64,000 nt of DNA from Dryocosmus kuriphilus (Eukaryota > Arthropoda > Insecta > Hymenoptera > Cynipidae). The stretch is from positions 128,717,505 to 128,781,504 of the forward strand of contig CM076194.1 of NCBI GenBank assembly GCA_038277395.1, in the 5' to 3' direction. The translations under genes were made by a program, and so were the position numbers. Below are positions 1 to 11,446 of this stretch, piece after piece; within the stretch, counting starts at the first letter, position 1; every line of letters starts with the position of its first letter. The notes below the pieces were generated by a model. The model searched no databases. It had not been told where the DNA came from and saw only the letters and a list, made by a program, of their open reading frames with translations.

Positions 1-633
1 TGCGCAATTGAAAATGTAATCTTATTGAAAAGCTGGATGTCTTTAGAACAGTTTTGTTAGAATATCCTTTAGGTTATAGACTACTTATTTTTTAAGAATA
101 ATGTGCTGATTTTTTATAAATAAATTTTAAAAAATTGAAACAAAATTAAAGTTCTTTTTTTCTCGGAGTTCCTTCCTCATTATAATGAATAAGTGCGAGT
201 AGGTACTAGATGGCGATTTGCAGGTATTTAAAACTTTCTCTTCAGATGAAATAAAAAACAATAATTTAAATTTTACTAATCGTTTTTTCTATTCATGTAT
301 TTTACAATCTTGTATTTTACAATGCATATATTTTTATAATCTGTACAAATCCTTCTTTATCTACATATCATTTTTTTCATTTTCGTAAAGTACATAAGAA
401 TTCAACACTCATTCTTCTGCACCCATATTTACATCACACACACATACACACTCAGCGGTTTCTTCGCTTCGCTTCATTTGCCGTGTTATATAATAATATT
501 AAATAATTAAATATAATACAATAAGAACCTCGGTGGCTCAAATGTGTATACAATTTTTATAATACATATATTTTACATTATTTATTATAATACAAATACT
601 GTACATATATTTTTACATTATTTGTACATTATC
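1..633. other. AT-rich stretch, no gene seen
   Basis: Very AT-rich sequence with short ATATA and CACACA stretches. No coding segment or repeat that I can support. It lies beyond the C-terminal end of the polymerase remnant that follows and may be more of the same element. Confidence 0.5.
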
Positions 634-3600
634 GTTCACGTCCATGGGTTCGTACGCTTTATTCGTATAACCCGATGGAAGAGTCTCAGTTTAGACTCTT
701 TATCATCATACAAACTGAGTGCAATCTTGTCTTGTTTAATAGATTGCACTTCATGTTTTCTACTTCGGATTAGATGTTGAGTTCGGATTAGGGTTTGACC
801 AGATATGAGAGAGTGCTTATAGTCCTCGAGTGTTATTGTTCTTAACGTAGATCCTTTTACACCTTTAGCTTTCTTTTTCTCTTCCTCATAACCCAAAACT
901 TTGTACGCATATAATTTTGCTCTCAAACCAATAAATTCTGTTATTATTTTCCCATTAAGTTCATCCTTCATCAAACCCAATACTTTGTTATTTAGAAGGC
1001 GTATTCCGTAAACATTATTTGGTGAATAGTACGAAGTATCAAATTGTTGTGAATCTCTTTTAATATAATCGTAAACGTTGAGAACTGCGAGTTGATATAT
1101 TAAACTGTCTGTGTCTGTATACAGTAATTTTGCGTCATTACCAAACGTGTTCTGAATATAATTATAGTGGAAATTATAAATTATTATTTTTGATATATCA
1201 AGAACAGTGAATCCTGTATAAATTGGGTTTATTGAAATTAATTTTTGTTTTATCCATTTCAGTGATAACTATTTCTTCGCCGAATATGGTGCAACTATGA
1301 AAATTTGGTTTAGCAATTAAATTTTTAGCTCCATACCTCCCCTCCCATTTTGTTACACGCCTTACATTTTTATGCTTTCTCACATTTTCCATAGTTATAC
1401 CAAAAACAGAATTGTTAATTAATTCATAAAAAATTTTCTCAAATCCAGTTTTTGATGCTTTCCTGCAGTTTGTATTTAAGTTAGTGTAATCTCTTAACCA
1501 TGGTTTTTGTTTAATGGCAATACTCTATGGACATAATTTTTCTTTGGTAGCAAATTTGGTACCTACTAGTTTGGGTTTGTGGATTTTAAGATAGGAGGTA
1601 TGAAATGTTTTGGACATAAAGGTTAGTATTTATGTAAATCATGGAGCCCTTCAGGATATTCTAAATCTACCTCAAGAATATAACCTTCTGGTGAATCATC
1701 AGGAATATTGAAAAAGTTTGGCTGATTTTCAAAATTTTCAATCGCTTCAGAATCTTTGTACGGAAAAAATTCACTCATATCTGCACCATATTGGTTGTTA
1801 ATATCAAAATACATAATGTAAGATTCTGGTTCATTTGGATTTAAATCTGAGCCCATAAATCTATTGTTGGCTTTGGCATATCTGTTTGAGCATTGGGAAA
1901 CCCCACCACGAATTCCTTTTTCAGTAAATAACAGCTTTTCTTTATCAGTAAGCAATTGAAGCTCAATGCCATTATATTTTAACATTGCATCAAAAGCGAG
2001 TCCTGGTGCTGTGTAATAGTGTAATAGTCGAGCTCGGTAATAGTGCAATGGATCTAAGCTGTATGTGGAAAAACTAGTTTTTCTAAAAATTTTGAAAAAT
2101 ATCAGCCAAAAGTAAAACATCTGTTTTCAAATATAAGTTAGAGTATTCGCCCAAAGTTTTCAAATTAAATGTTTCCCATGCTTTACAGGCATGTTGATAA
2201 TCTTGTTCTGAAATATCGGAATCATGTAATTTGGAATAAAAAGCTTCTTTTGATGGTAATTGCTTTTCCTGCAAATCTAAATGAATCAATAAATCGAAGC
2301 TTGACATTTGTGCCTTCCACATGTTTTGTAAAAGATATATATTTTTCTTTGTTTATAGGCAATAGTTGAATACCACCTTCAAAACTTGTAGCTAAGTCTT
2401 TCATAATAAAAATGAACATCATATCCTGAAAAGTTATGTAAAACTACAGTAATCACATGTGAGTCTTTATAGTTAATATTACAAGCTGGATGACTCGCTC
2501 CGCGATATTTACCTGCAAAATGATCATCATAATACGATGCTTAGTTTCACTATCTTTTGAAAAAGGTTTTTCAAAAATGTGACAGTTTTTTACCGTTTTG
2601 AATTCCCGCTCTTGTTGCAATATTAAACGGTCTATTGGAATAATATTTTTTATACGAGAATCTACTTTATGAGACACTCGTTTTAATTCTGTCAAAACCA
2701 GTTTATAGTCTTCCCATCGATAAACTTTAAGCTCAGGCAGTATATCATAATTATAATGTAAATAAAATGCTACACTTGTTGGTACATGTTTCTGGTAATT
2801 GGGTGATTGTATGTTTGAGTTTGTTTCTAATAAACACTCAATATCGGCGTAAATACAAAATGGAGCTTTTTCTTTAAATCTATCATTTTTAAATTTTAAT
2901 ATTCTATTTTTTTCAGTTGGCATTACTGCTCTACATTTATTCATATTCTCGCAGTCTAGTCTATGATTAATAAAAGATTCTTCTAATTTAAAATGACACA
3001 AACATCTGTCACAGAACAATGTTTTATGTGCATTTTTTGAAATTTGTGAACTGACTAATCTAGATAAATCTTTGATCCAAGCAAAATGGTAAACAGCATT
3101 ACGCTCGGTAAGATCAATGTAATTATCGCCAATATAATCCTCATCATCTAAATCAATTTCTGTATTTTCAATCATAAGAAGGTGAATTGTTGGCTTGTCA
3201 GATTTAAATTGACTTAAATATAACGGAACAATTTCGTCCTTACAATTTTCAAAGGACTCTGCACCATAAGCATTGATACTTAAATTATTTAATTTTTCAA
3301 ATTTTGCAATATCATGTAAAGTAATCGGAAAATTGATTTCATTATACTTCAAGTTTGTACTATTGAAACTAGGATAAGAACTGTTACGAGCTCCATTAAA
3401 TTTAGCTGGATAAAGAGCAGCTATTATTGACTATAGAAAACAAAACTGATCATTATTTTGAATATTTACAATTGCTCTTTTATCTTTTATAAATATTGGT
3501 AATTGTATATAAGTTGAGAATCCTGCTGAAAGAGGTGTATATTTATTGAAATTTATATTTAAATTGACAATTTCTTTCAATTTCCAATTAGATTATTTCT

Positions 3601-3930
3601 GCTGAAACTCTTGAACTTTAACTAGAAGTTTCTCTCTCACGTGACTTTCGAACCATTAACCCGTCAATTCGAGAATAGCCTCATTTTTAGTATTAAAAAA
3701 TTTTATTTCTTCTATTTCCCTAACCTCTTCTAATGCGCTGAACTTTCCGGTTAAAATGACATAGACTTTTAAACCCCCCATAATTTTTAATGTATTTTTT
3801 ATTCGTGCAATAATAATTTTCTTGCATTATCCAGAAAGCTATTTAGATCCTTATGAATTAAATTTATTATCAAACCTGTTCGAATTCGAGCTTTAAACGC
3901 TGTCTCCATATCTTCCCACTTGATTTTACT
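634..3930 (-). pseudogene. Broken protein-primed DNA polymerase B, Maverick/Polinton type
   Basis: Read on the minus strand, successive frames give the landmarks of the protein-primed family B polymerase of Maverick/Polinton elements (related to adintoviruses). An N-terminal segment lies about 3930-3450. The exonuclease motif YADIEC is near 2831-2857. Palm motif A, YFDINNQYG, is near 1786-1815. A motif-B-like NNSVFGITMEN is near 1386-1420. Motif C, YTDTDS, is at 1104-1121, and a basic C-terminal tail ends near 636. The product would copy the element's own DNA. The gene is dead: reading frame changes several times (for example a one-base slip in a C run near 1225), and there is an in-frame stop near 3433. 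Possible further N-terminal remnants reach 4190. It is probably part of the same element as the terminal repeat ending at 9907. Virus-derived versus transposon status cannot be told here. Confidence 0.88.
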
Positions 3931-4162
3931 TTGTCTGCAGCTTCATTAACACCTGATCCTCTTCTTCACAATTTCTTGAATTTTCTATTTATGGCTTTTA
4001 TAATTCCCGCCATAGATAGAATTTTATTCTTTTCGCCTAGAGAAAGGTTTTTTTCTCTTAGGAGTTTATCCAGCATCCGGATATTTTGGGTGCCACCTCG
4101 ATTTCAAAAGTCAGTTTCCTCAAATGTAGCATTTTCTTGTAAGATTTCATGCGCCTCGTCCA

Positions 4163-5510
4163 TCAATTTAACAAGTCTCGTGCACTGATTTGAATTCATT
4201 AAAAAATATTTCAGTTAAAATGCTCACTTACCAATAATCGCTAGAACAGTGGTTGAGTACACAAGTGAAAAAATAATAATTGTCTTTTTCAATTTCACTA
4301 CATCACTAGCATCATGGAGGACGAATACATAATAATTGTCTTTTTTAAATTCCACTTTGTTGTTTTTGTCCATCAATTAACCAAGTCTCTTGTTCAATTC
4401 ATTAAAAAATATTTCATTTAAAATGCTCACTGATCAATAACACTGCCCTACATGAGTTTTGCGAATAAAATGGCACCTAGTGTTTCCGAATGGATTTTTC
4501 GTGCTGAACATGAATCTGGGTTCAAAAGCTTCCCATCACGTCACGTTCTTGAGAAGATAGGGATTGAAACCTCTAAAAACGTCGTTTTTAGCCATTTTTG
4601 AAAAACTGTAGAGCTGAACCATGACGTGCTACAAACTTCGCTAATATCAGAAATTAAAGGCTGAAACAAGCCCTTTCAAATGAGCCATATGCCAAATTAA
4701 TCGCGCGCGTCCTTAGAGCGGGAGGTGTGTTTTTGTCTAGAGGTGAAGGAAGAAAATGAAAACAGAAAGGATTTTAACATCAGCTTTCCCAAAATCCCTC
4801 GACTAACAAAATTCACTAAATCCGTTTGAATTTCAAAAAATCGTCCACCATATTGAATCCGACATTTTGAATTTTTAAAATGTAACTGCATATTCGTAAT
4901 CAGCGACTCTTAAAACCCCCCGAGTAACAAGTTTCAAGCGAATACGATCAAATTTTGAAAAAATAATTGGCCATATTGGATCCGCCATTTGAATTTTTAA
5001 AACCTAACTGCATATTCATGATCAGCGACCCTTAAAACCTTCAAAAGCACTGCACATTTTTATTAATTCTGGGCGTGGGTGTAAGTATGTTAAAATCTTT
5101 TCTGTTTTCATTTTCTTCCTCCACCCCTAGACAAAATCACACCCTCCACTCTAAGGGCGCGTGCGATTAATTTGGCATACGGCTCATTTGAAAGGGCTTA
5201 TTTCAGCCTTTAATTTCTTATATTAGCGAAGTTTGTAGCACGTCATGGTGCAGCTCTACAATTTTTCAAAGATGGCTAAAAAACGCCGTTTTTAGGGGTT
5301 TCAACCCCTATTTTCTCAAAAACATGACTTGATGAGAAGTTTTTTGAACCTACATTCGTGTTCAGTACGAAACATCCATTCGAAAACACTACATGCCATC
5401 TTACTCGCATCAAAAAAATTAAAATTTGCAGGGCAGTGTAATCACTAGGATATTGGGAGAGTAAATATTAATTGTGTTTTTCAATTTCACATTTGTTGCT
5501 AGCTCAAAGG
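4163..5510. repeat. Tandem duplication of ~205 bp, one copy split by a transposon
   Basis: A segment containing TTCATTAAAAAATATTTCA, then AAATGCTCAC, then CAATAATC, occurs at about 4163-4360. It recurs at about 4369-4440, continuing at 5439-5510 after the foldback insertion. The first copy is therefore an uninterrupted reference for the insertion site in the second. A partial third copy starts near 4325. Confidence 0.7.
4441..5438. mobile_element. Non-autonomous foldback DNA transposon, CACTA/EnSpm-like, ~1.0 kb
   Basis: The two ends are inverted copies of each other over about 340 bp. The left begins CACTGCCCTACATG and the right ends AGGGCAGTG. The arms share blocks such as CATGACGTGCTACAAACTTC read inverted. 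The direct repeat TAA lies on both sides (4438-4440 and 5439-5441), and a paralogous uninterrupted site at about 4230 has TAA once. CACTR termini with a 3-bp target duplication are the pattern of the CACTA/EnSpm superfamily; PIF/Harbinger also makes 3-bp TWA duplications. No coding segment is seen, so movement would need a transposase from elsewhere. Confidence 0.8.
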
Positions 5511-5699
5511 TTTATTTGCAACTGAGGAACAGAAGAAAATTCTCCTTATATATAACGGTTGCTGATTTGATCAACGAGTGGTTTGCCTACACATTCCATA
5601 ACTATGTATCACCCTTGTCAGTTCTCATCCTGATATTTTCTTGCTGGAAGCTGACATCATATTTTTCGCAAAATTGAATGAAAATATAATTCTAACATT

Positions 5700-6300
5700 G
5701 ACTTCATCAACGAATGGATTTTCAACACATTCCATAACTATACGTCACACTTCTGACCCCATTTCTCGAATATTTTTAATGACAAATTACCCTTGATAAA
5801 TTTTACGGTAACACATTAGGGAAGGAGTAAATTATATTGATTAGTTTATGTTGACGAGAAAAATGTAACCCTGAAAGCATGGCTCGTGACCTCATTTCTC
5901 GGATAGTTTTAATGAAAAATTTCTCACTGAGTCTCCCTATGTTTCATAGAAGAAAGGGTTTCTTTCTTTGTAATAAAAGTTAGACACGTCTAGACACGTT
6001 TATAGCCTACTTGATAAATTTTACCATAACACATTAGGGAAGCAATAAATCATATCAATTAGCTTATATGTCAACACATTCCATAACTGTGCGTCACACT
6101 TCTAACCACATGTCTCGGATATTTTTAATGGCAAATTCCTCAGCGTTTCCCTAATACAATGGTTTCTTTGTAATCAGAATTAGACGCTTCTAGACACGTT
6201 TGTGGTCTACTTGGTAAATTTTATTGTAACTCATTAGGGAAGCAATAAATTATATCAATTAGTAATGGCTCATTTCATCTCTTGCATATGCGCTGTCAAA
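5700..6300. repeat. Degenerate ~200-bp tandem repeats related to the Maverick-like terminal repeats
   Basis: The block ACATTAGGGAAG followed by AATAAAT recurs near 5815, 6032 and 6230. It is accompanied by CATTCCATAACTAT and TTTTAATGRCAAATT. These are diverged versions of the units at 7790-9690, so this stretch looks like the inner, older part of the same repeat family. A run of 12 or more G follows near 6370. Confidence 0.65.
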
Positions 6301-6844
6301 TTCTTTTCACATAATTACCCTATTATATTTTTATGATGCCACCCAGATTCCTCTCGGAACTTAGCATGGGGGGGGGGGGGGTTGTTTACGCAAAATTTGT
6401 TTGTAATAAGAAATAAATTCCCAGGAATACCGACCGTGCAGTAGAACTCTGTAATCAGTTTGTCTTTTTTTCAATGGAGCACTATTGAGTTAAACGACTC
6501 TATGTCCTGAAAAAAATTAGGCAAACATCGTTAGCAAAACATTATGCACAATAATTTTTTACATATAGTGCAAATAAACAAACTAATATGTAATTTCGCT
6601 GTTTCAACAGTCAGTGAACCCGTGGCGTATACGCACGCCATCGCTCTCGCATTATGGGAGCGGTGTTGATTGGAACTAGCGTGAAAAATGCATCCCGTTT
6701 TATTTTCGTCGAAAAAATCTTCTGAAAATTTCCTACTCAAATAATGTATACAAACGTAATTTAATGGCTTCTCATGCATTTCTCGAAGTTTCAGCCCGAT
6801 ATTTTATTTACAAAAAGAGTTCTGAGATTCAAAAAATAAATTGA
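6301..6844. other. No gene recognised
   Basis: Mixed AT-rich sequence with a short minus-strand open frame of 82 codons (6531-6779) that resembles nothing I know. It runs into the assembly gap. Confidence 0.4.
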
Positions 6845-7344
6845 NNNNNNNNNNNNNNNNNNNNNNNNNNNNNNNNNNNNNNNNNNNNNNNNNNNNNNNN
6901 NNNNNNNNNNNNNNNNNNNNNNNNNNNNNNNNNNNNNNNNNNNNNNNNNNNNNNNNNNNNNNNNNNNNNNNNNNNNNNNNNNNNNNNNNNNNNNNNNNNN
7001 NNNNNNNNNNNNNNNNNNNNNNNNNNNNNNNNNNNNNNNNNNNNNNNNNNNNNNNNNNNNNNNNNNNNNNNNNNNNNNNNNNNNNNNNNNNNNNNNNNNN
7101 NNNNNNNNNNNNNNNNNNNNNNNNNNNNNNNNNNNNNNNNNNNNNNNNNNNNNNNNNNNNNNNNNNNNNNNNNNNNNNNNNNNNNNNNNNNNNNNNNNNN
7201 NNNNNNNNNNNNNNNNNNNNNNNNNNNNNNNNNNNNNNNNNNNNNNNNNNNNNNNNNNNNNNNNNNNNNNNNNNNNNNNNNNNNNNNNNNNNNNNNNNNN
7301 NNNNNNNNNNNNNNNNNNNNNNNNNNNNNNNNNNNNNNNNNNNN
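6845..7344. other. Assembly gap of exactly 500 N
   Basis: 500 consecutive N. The round number suggests a placeholder of unknown true size. Confidence 0.99.
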
Positions 7345-9907
7345 ACTTAATATCGGATTTCCTGCCTATGCATGACCTCATGTGATTTGTGCGATCGAAC
7401 CCTCAGCATACAAACATTAGACTTACGTTTTGTTAAATTACTCCTAAAGAATAAAATGCCTAATATCTATCTAGAATCCATTTATAGATAAGAGCAAAGA
7501 CCGTCAAACGCACGCGCTACGTTTTACTTTGATAAGGAAAGACTTTAAATCATTTCTGCATATTTTGAACTGAACAATTGCTCTTCTAATTAATTTTTTA
7601 TTTAGCATGGACATGAACCCTTTTTTCACAAGAATCATATTATTAACATTACAAAATTTCAATACATTATTGAGATACTTGTAAAACGCTTTACTCGAAT
7701 CTTCTTTAGTCTTTTATAATTTCCCATGAATAAAATATATATACTTTCAAATAAGTCATTCACTCAACACTCTTATCTTTTTTTCATACCATAACACATT
7801 AGGGAAGTAATAAATCATGTCGATTAGCTTATAAACACATTCCATAACTATATGTTACAGAAATCGGATACTTTTAATGGCATAAATTCTTCAATAGGTC
7901 TCCCTATGTTTTATAGAACAAAGATTCCTTCGTAATCAGATCAGATTGTGACCTACTTTTAAATTTTATTTTAACACATTACGGAAGCAATAAATTATAT
8001 CAATTTGTAATGCCTCATTCCATCTCTTACACGTGCGCTGTCAAATTCTTGTCACATAATTACTATATTATATTTTCCTGATGTTTTATAGAACAAAGGG
8101 TTTCTTTATAATCAAGTTAGACACGTTTAGGCAGGTTTGTAGTCTACGCGATAAACACATTCCATAATTCTTAGAAGATGACGTAATTTCTAAGAACTGG
8201 CAAATTTCGTGGAAAAATAATATATTAGGGAAGTAATAAATCATGTCGATTAGCTTATATATAAACACATTCCATAATTATATGTTACAGAAATCTTATA
8301 CTTTTAATGGCATAAATTCTTCAATAAGTCTCCCTATGTTTTATAGAACAAACATTCCTTTTTAATCTTATTAGACTCGTCACCTACTTTTAAATTTTAT
8401 TTTAACGCATTACGGAAGCAATAAATTATATCAATTAGTAATGCCTCATTCCATCTCTTACACGTGCGCTGTCAAATTCTTGTCACATAATTACTATATT
8501 ATATTTTCATGATATGTTTTATAGAACAAAGGTTTGCTTTATAATCAAGTTAGCCACGTTTAGGCAGGTTTGTAGTCCACACGATAAACACATTCCATAA
8601 TTCTTAGAAGATGGTGTAATTTCTAAGAACTGACAAATTTCTTGGAAAAATATATTAGGGAAGTAATAAATCATGTCGATTAGCTTATATATAAACACAT
8701 TCCATAACTATATGTTACAGAAATCGGATACCTTTAATGGCATAAATTCTTCAATAAGTCTCCCTATGTTTTATAGAACAAACATTCCTTTTTAATCTTA
8801 TTAGACTCGTCACCTACTTTTAAATTTTATTTTAAAACGCATTAAGGAAGCAATAAATTATATCAATTAGTAATGCCTCATTCCATCTCTTACACGTGCG
8901 CTGTCAAATTCTTGTCACATAATTACTATATTATATTTTCATGATATGTTTTATAGAACAAAGGGTTTCTTTATAATCAAGTTAGACATGTGTAGACACG
9001 TTCGCAGCCTGCGCGATAAACACATTCCATAAGAATGAGTCATACTCTTCACGAGTATTTTTAATGATATAAATTCCTCAATAATTCTCCCTATGCTTTT
9101 ATAGAACAAAGATTCCTTTTTAATCTTATTAGACTCGTGACCTACTTTTAAATTTTATCTTAACGCATTACGGAAGCAATAAATTATATCAATTAGTAAT
9201 GCCTCATTCCATCTCTTACACGTGCGCTGTCAACTTCTTGTCACATAATTACTATATTATATTTTCATGATATGTTTTATAGAACAAAGGGTTTCTTTAT
9301 AATCAAGTTAGACACGTTTAGACAGGTTTGTAGTCTACACGATAAACACATTTCATAATTCTTAGAAGGTGACGTAATTTCTAAGAACTGACAAATTTCT
9401 TGGAAAAATATATTAGGGAAGTAATAAATCATGTCGATTAGCTTATATATAAAACACAATCCACAACTATATGCGTTACAGAAATCGGATATTTTTAATG
9501 GCATAAATTCTTCAATAAGTCTCCCTATGTTTTATAGAACAAAGATTCCTTCGTAATCTGATCAGATTGTGACCTACTTTTAAATTTTATTTTAACGCAT
9601 TACGGAAGCAATAAATTATATCAATTAGTAATGCCACATTCCATCTCTTACACATGCGCTGTCAAATTCTTGTCACATAATTACTTTATTATATCCTCTT
9701 GACACGTGGCATAGGAGAAAGAGAGAGAGGGGCAGAGAGAGAGAGAGATTTGTTTATGCAAAATTCACGTTTAACAATCGCGTATTATTTATATACTGAC
9801 GTCACACCGGCTAGGTGCTTAGCGCGGACTTGAACCGCTTTAGCTCTCGATGTCGGTAACTGTCGGTAACAGGGATCTTGGCTTAGAACTCCCCTTGTAT
9901 AACTACT
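7345..9907. mobile_element. Maverick/Polinton-like terminal inverted repeat, copy A (right end)
   Basis: From the gap to 9907 the sequence matches the right arm of the complete element at 27862-36004 (compare 7345 onward with 34384 onward) and is the reverse complement of the end that starts at 44520. Read inward from the outer edge it begins AGTAGTTATACAAGG. It continues through a conserved tip with GTCGGTAACTGTCGGTAAC, a GA-rich microsatellite (about 9712-9750) and tandem repeats. AG-type termini and the polymerase B remnant further left fit a Maverick/Polinton. The left end is outside the window or lost, so no target duplication can be checked. No coding sequence in this part. Confidence 0.75.
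7790..9690. repeat. 431-bp subterminal tandem repeat, five units
   Basis: The marker ACGTGCGCTGTCAA or a close variant occurs at 8031, 8462, 8894, 9220 and 9652. The spacings are 431, 432, 326 and 432, so four periods with one shortened unit. Each unit contains two related halves: one carries ACGGAAGCAATAAATTATATC and the other AGGGAAGTAATAAATCATGTC (each shown as a variant of one motif). The unit is therefore a diverged dimer of about 215 bp. Other copies of the element carry two units (35078 and 35506) or one (near 28345 and 44780). Confidence 0.85.
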
Positions 9908-9929
9908 AAAGGTTTATACGATCCATAAA

Positions 9930-10085
9930 TACCGAGCGCGTAGCGCGAGGTAAATAACCTATCGAGCGCGAAACGCGAGTGCCGTAAATAAACGTATCGA
10001 GCGCGAAGCGTGAGTGCCAACAGACGCGCGCCCTAGGCGCGCTCATACTTCGCTTGAAGCGCGCGATGAGAATGTGCCCTCGAAG
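9930..10085. repeat. GC-rich palindromic short repeats
   Basis: Three to four units built on CGAGCGCGAAGCGCGAG, spaced by GTAAATAA-like links, are followed by the near-palindrome GACGCGCGCCCTAGGCGCGC. This contrasts sharply with the AT-rich surroundings. It sits at the 3' end of the hAT-like remnant and contributes its last residues before the stop. Confidence 0.7.
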
Positions 10086-11231
10086 CGGGCAGATTTTTTG
10101 AGTATATTTACAGTATTTACGTTTTGATGAAAACGTCCTGTATAATTAATCAAGGATTCGAGTAACTCAGCTGTGCTTATAGCATTCACAGCTCTTTTCT
10201 CTGGTACGTATAAATTACGATTAATTGAGCGGCGTTTAGGAGCTTTCAATTCGATTTCTTTTAGCATGAATACATCATTATTATTTTGAATTTGACTATT
10301 CAAAGCTGCCACCCAGCCACCTGCAAGAGGTGTAGTTTCTAAAGTTGTGAGACTTTTACAAATTTGATTTGTATATTTCATCATATCTAATAATGATGTG
10401 TTGTTTTTTTGTAAATTTTTCTGGTACCTTGCGCATATAAATTTAATACATCTGCTATGAGCGCGAATACATATAAATTATCTTTATTAGTTAGCAAATT
10501 AAAAAATCCTTGAGCTTCAGTTTCTATATTTATCTTTGATTGAAAATATTGTGTTGAAACGTTCCACGATCTTAGAATAGCTACTGTAAATTGACAAGTA
10601 AACTCAGTCCAACGAACATCAAAGAGCTTAGGCAGATTCATTAAATCGAGCTTCTTTTCTTTGGCTAAGTCTCAATTCTTTTGTACGTATGTAATCCACT
10701 TTTGTGAAAAAAAGATGAAATCGAGGACATTTCACTAATAATTTTTTTCACATTCTTCGTAGTAGTTTTCCATGCTAATTCTGATCTGTAAATTTCCAAA
10801 GTTTTTATTTCATCATTTCAAAAGCTGCAGTAAATATTCCAATAATTTTTTTGATAAAAAATAAACACTTAAATTACTTGTGAACTGCACACCAAATTTT
10901 GAGTGGTGGTGGTGGTAAGCTTGACCAATCATCTTCTGAAATAAGGCTTTTGAGATATTTTTCAAGAAGAGCCCATAAACCATTTTTTTCGCCTGTATTA
11001 ACCGAAGCTCCATTAGTGACCAGGGATGATATATTTTCGACAATAGTTTTCATAGACCCAATTGTGGTTTCACATTCATTTATAACTGCATTAATGAGAC
11101 CTTGTGCACCCCTCGCTTGCAATTCAGAAGCACCAAGGAAACAAAGCTCTGTACAGCCAGTATTTGAAATAATTTTAGCCACTGTGTAAATTTTGTCAAT
11201 CTGGGTCTTATCAACTGATCCATCGCAGCGT
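10043..11231 (-). pseudogene. hAT-like (ZNF862/DUF4371-type) transposase, C-terminal part
   Basis: Minus-strand frames between 11231 and 10043 give pieces typical of hAT-derived ZNF862-like proteins. These are DGSVDKTQIDKIY near the DIRS junction, TNGASVNTGEKNGLWALL near 11010, LKIWCAVHK near 10880, SSISSFFHKSG near 10720 and LFDVRWTEFT near 10615. The order is right for the family but frames shift several times, so it is not functional. hAT transposases cut and paste DNA through an RNase H-like DDE domain, which is not recognisable here. The upstream half of the same gene lies at 27738-27861 and 36011-36400, displaced by DIRS and Maverick-like insertions. A domesticated host gene rather than a transposon copy is possible. 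Confidence 0.75.
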
Positions 11232-11381
11232 AATTGTATTTCGCGCCTCCTCTCTCAGATCACCAGACGTAGTACCTGCTCTCCTGCTCTTAGCGCCACA
11301 ATATTTAAAGTAAGCAATTAGAAAATTTCCGTTCCCTACCCATAGTCCATGTTCCGGGGTTCCGGTTCATGATCTTCATTT
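11232..11381 (+). repeat. DIRS left inverted terminal repeat
   Basis: Inverted copy of 27283-27435. Shared landmarks read inverted include GGAACCCCGGAACATGGACT and GGCGCTAAGAGCAGG. The first 41 bases (11232-11272) are also exactly complementary to 27101-27141 in the internal complementary region. It ends about 65 bases before the gag start codon and so probably holds the promoter. Confidence 0.9.
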
Positions 11382-11446
11382 TCCTTTTCTTTGTGCTCAA
11401 AGAAAGCCACGTAGTTTTTTGAGTGAAAGTGATTTTAAGTAATAAA

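Noticed and set aside
6791..7381. Open frames across the N runs (also 49809-50399)
   Set aside because: Artefacts of translating N.
8086..9504. Similar 60-75 codon minus-strand frames at 8086-8268, 9277-9504 and 35563-35751 (YKLIDMIYYFPN)
   Set aside because: They repeat only because the 431-bp unit repeats. Ends differ between copies and no family is recognisable.
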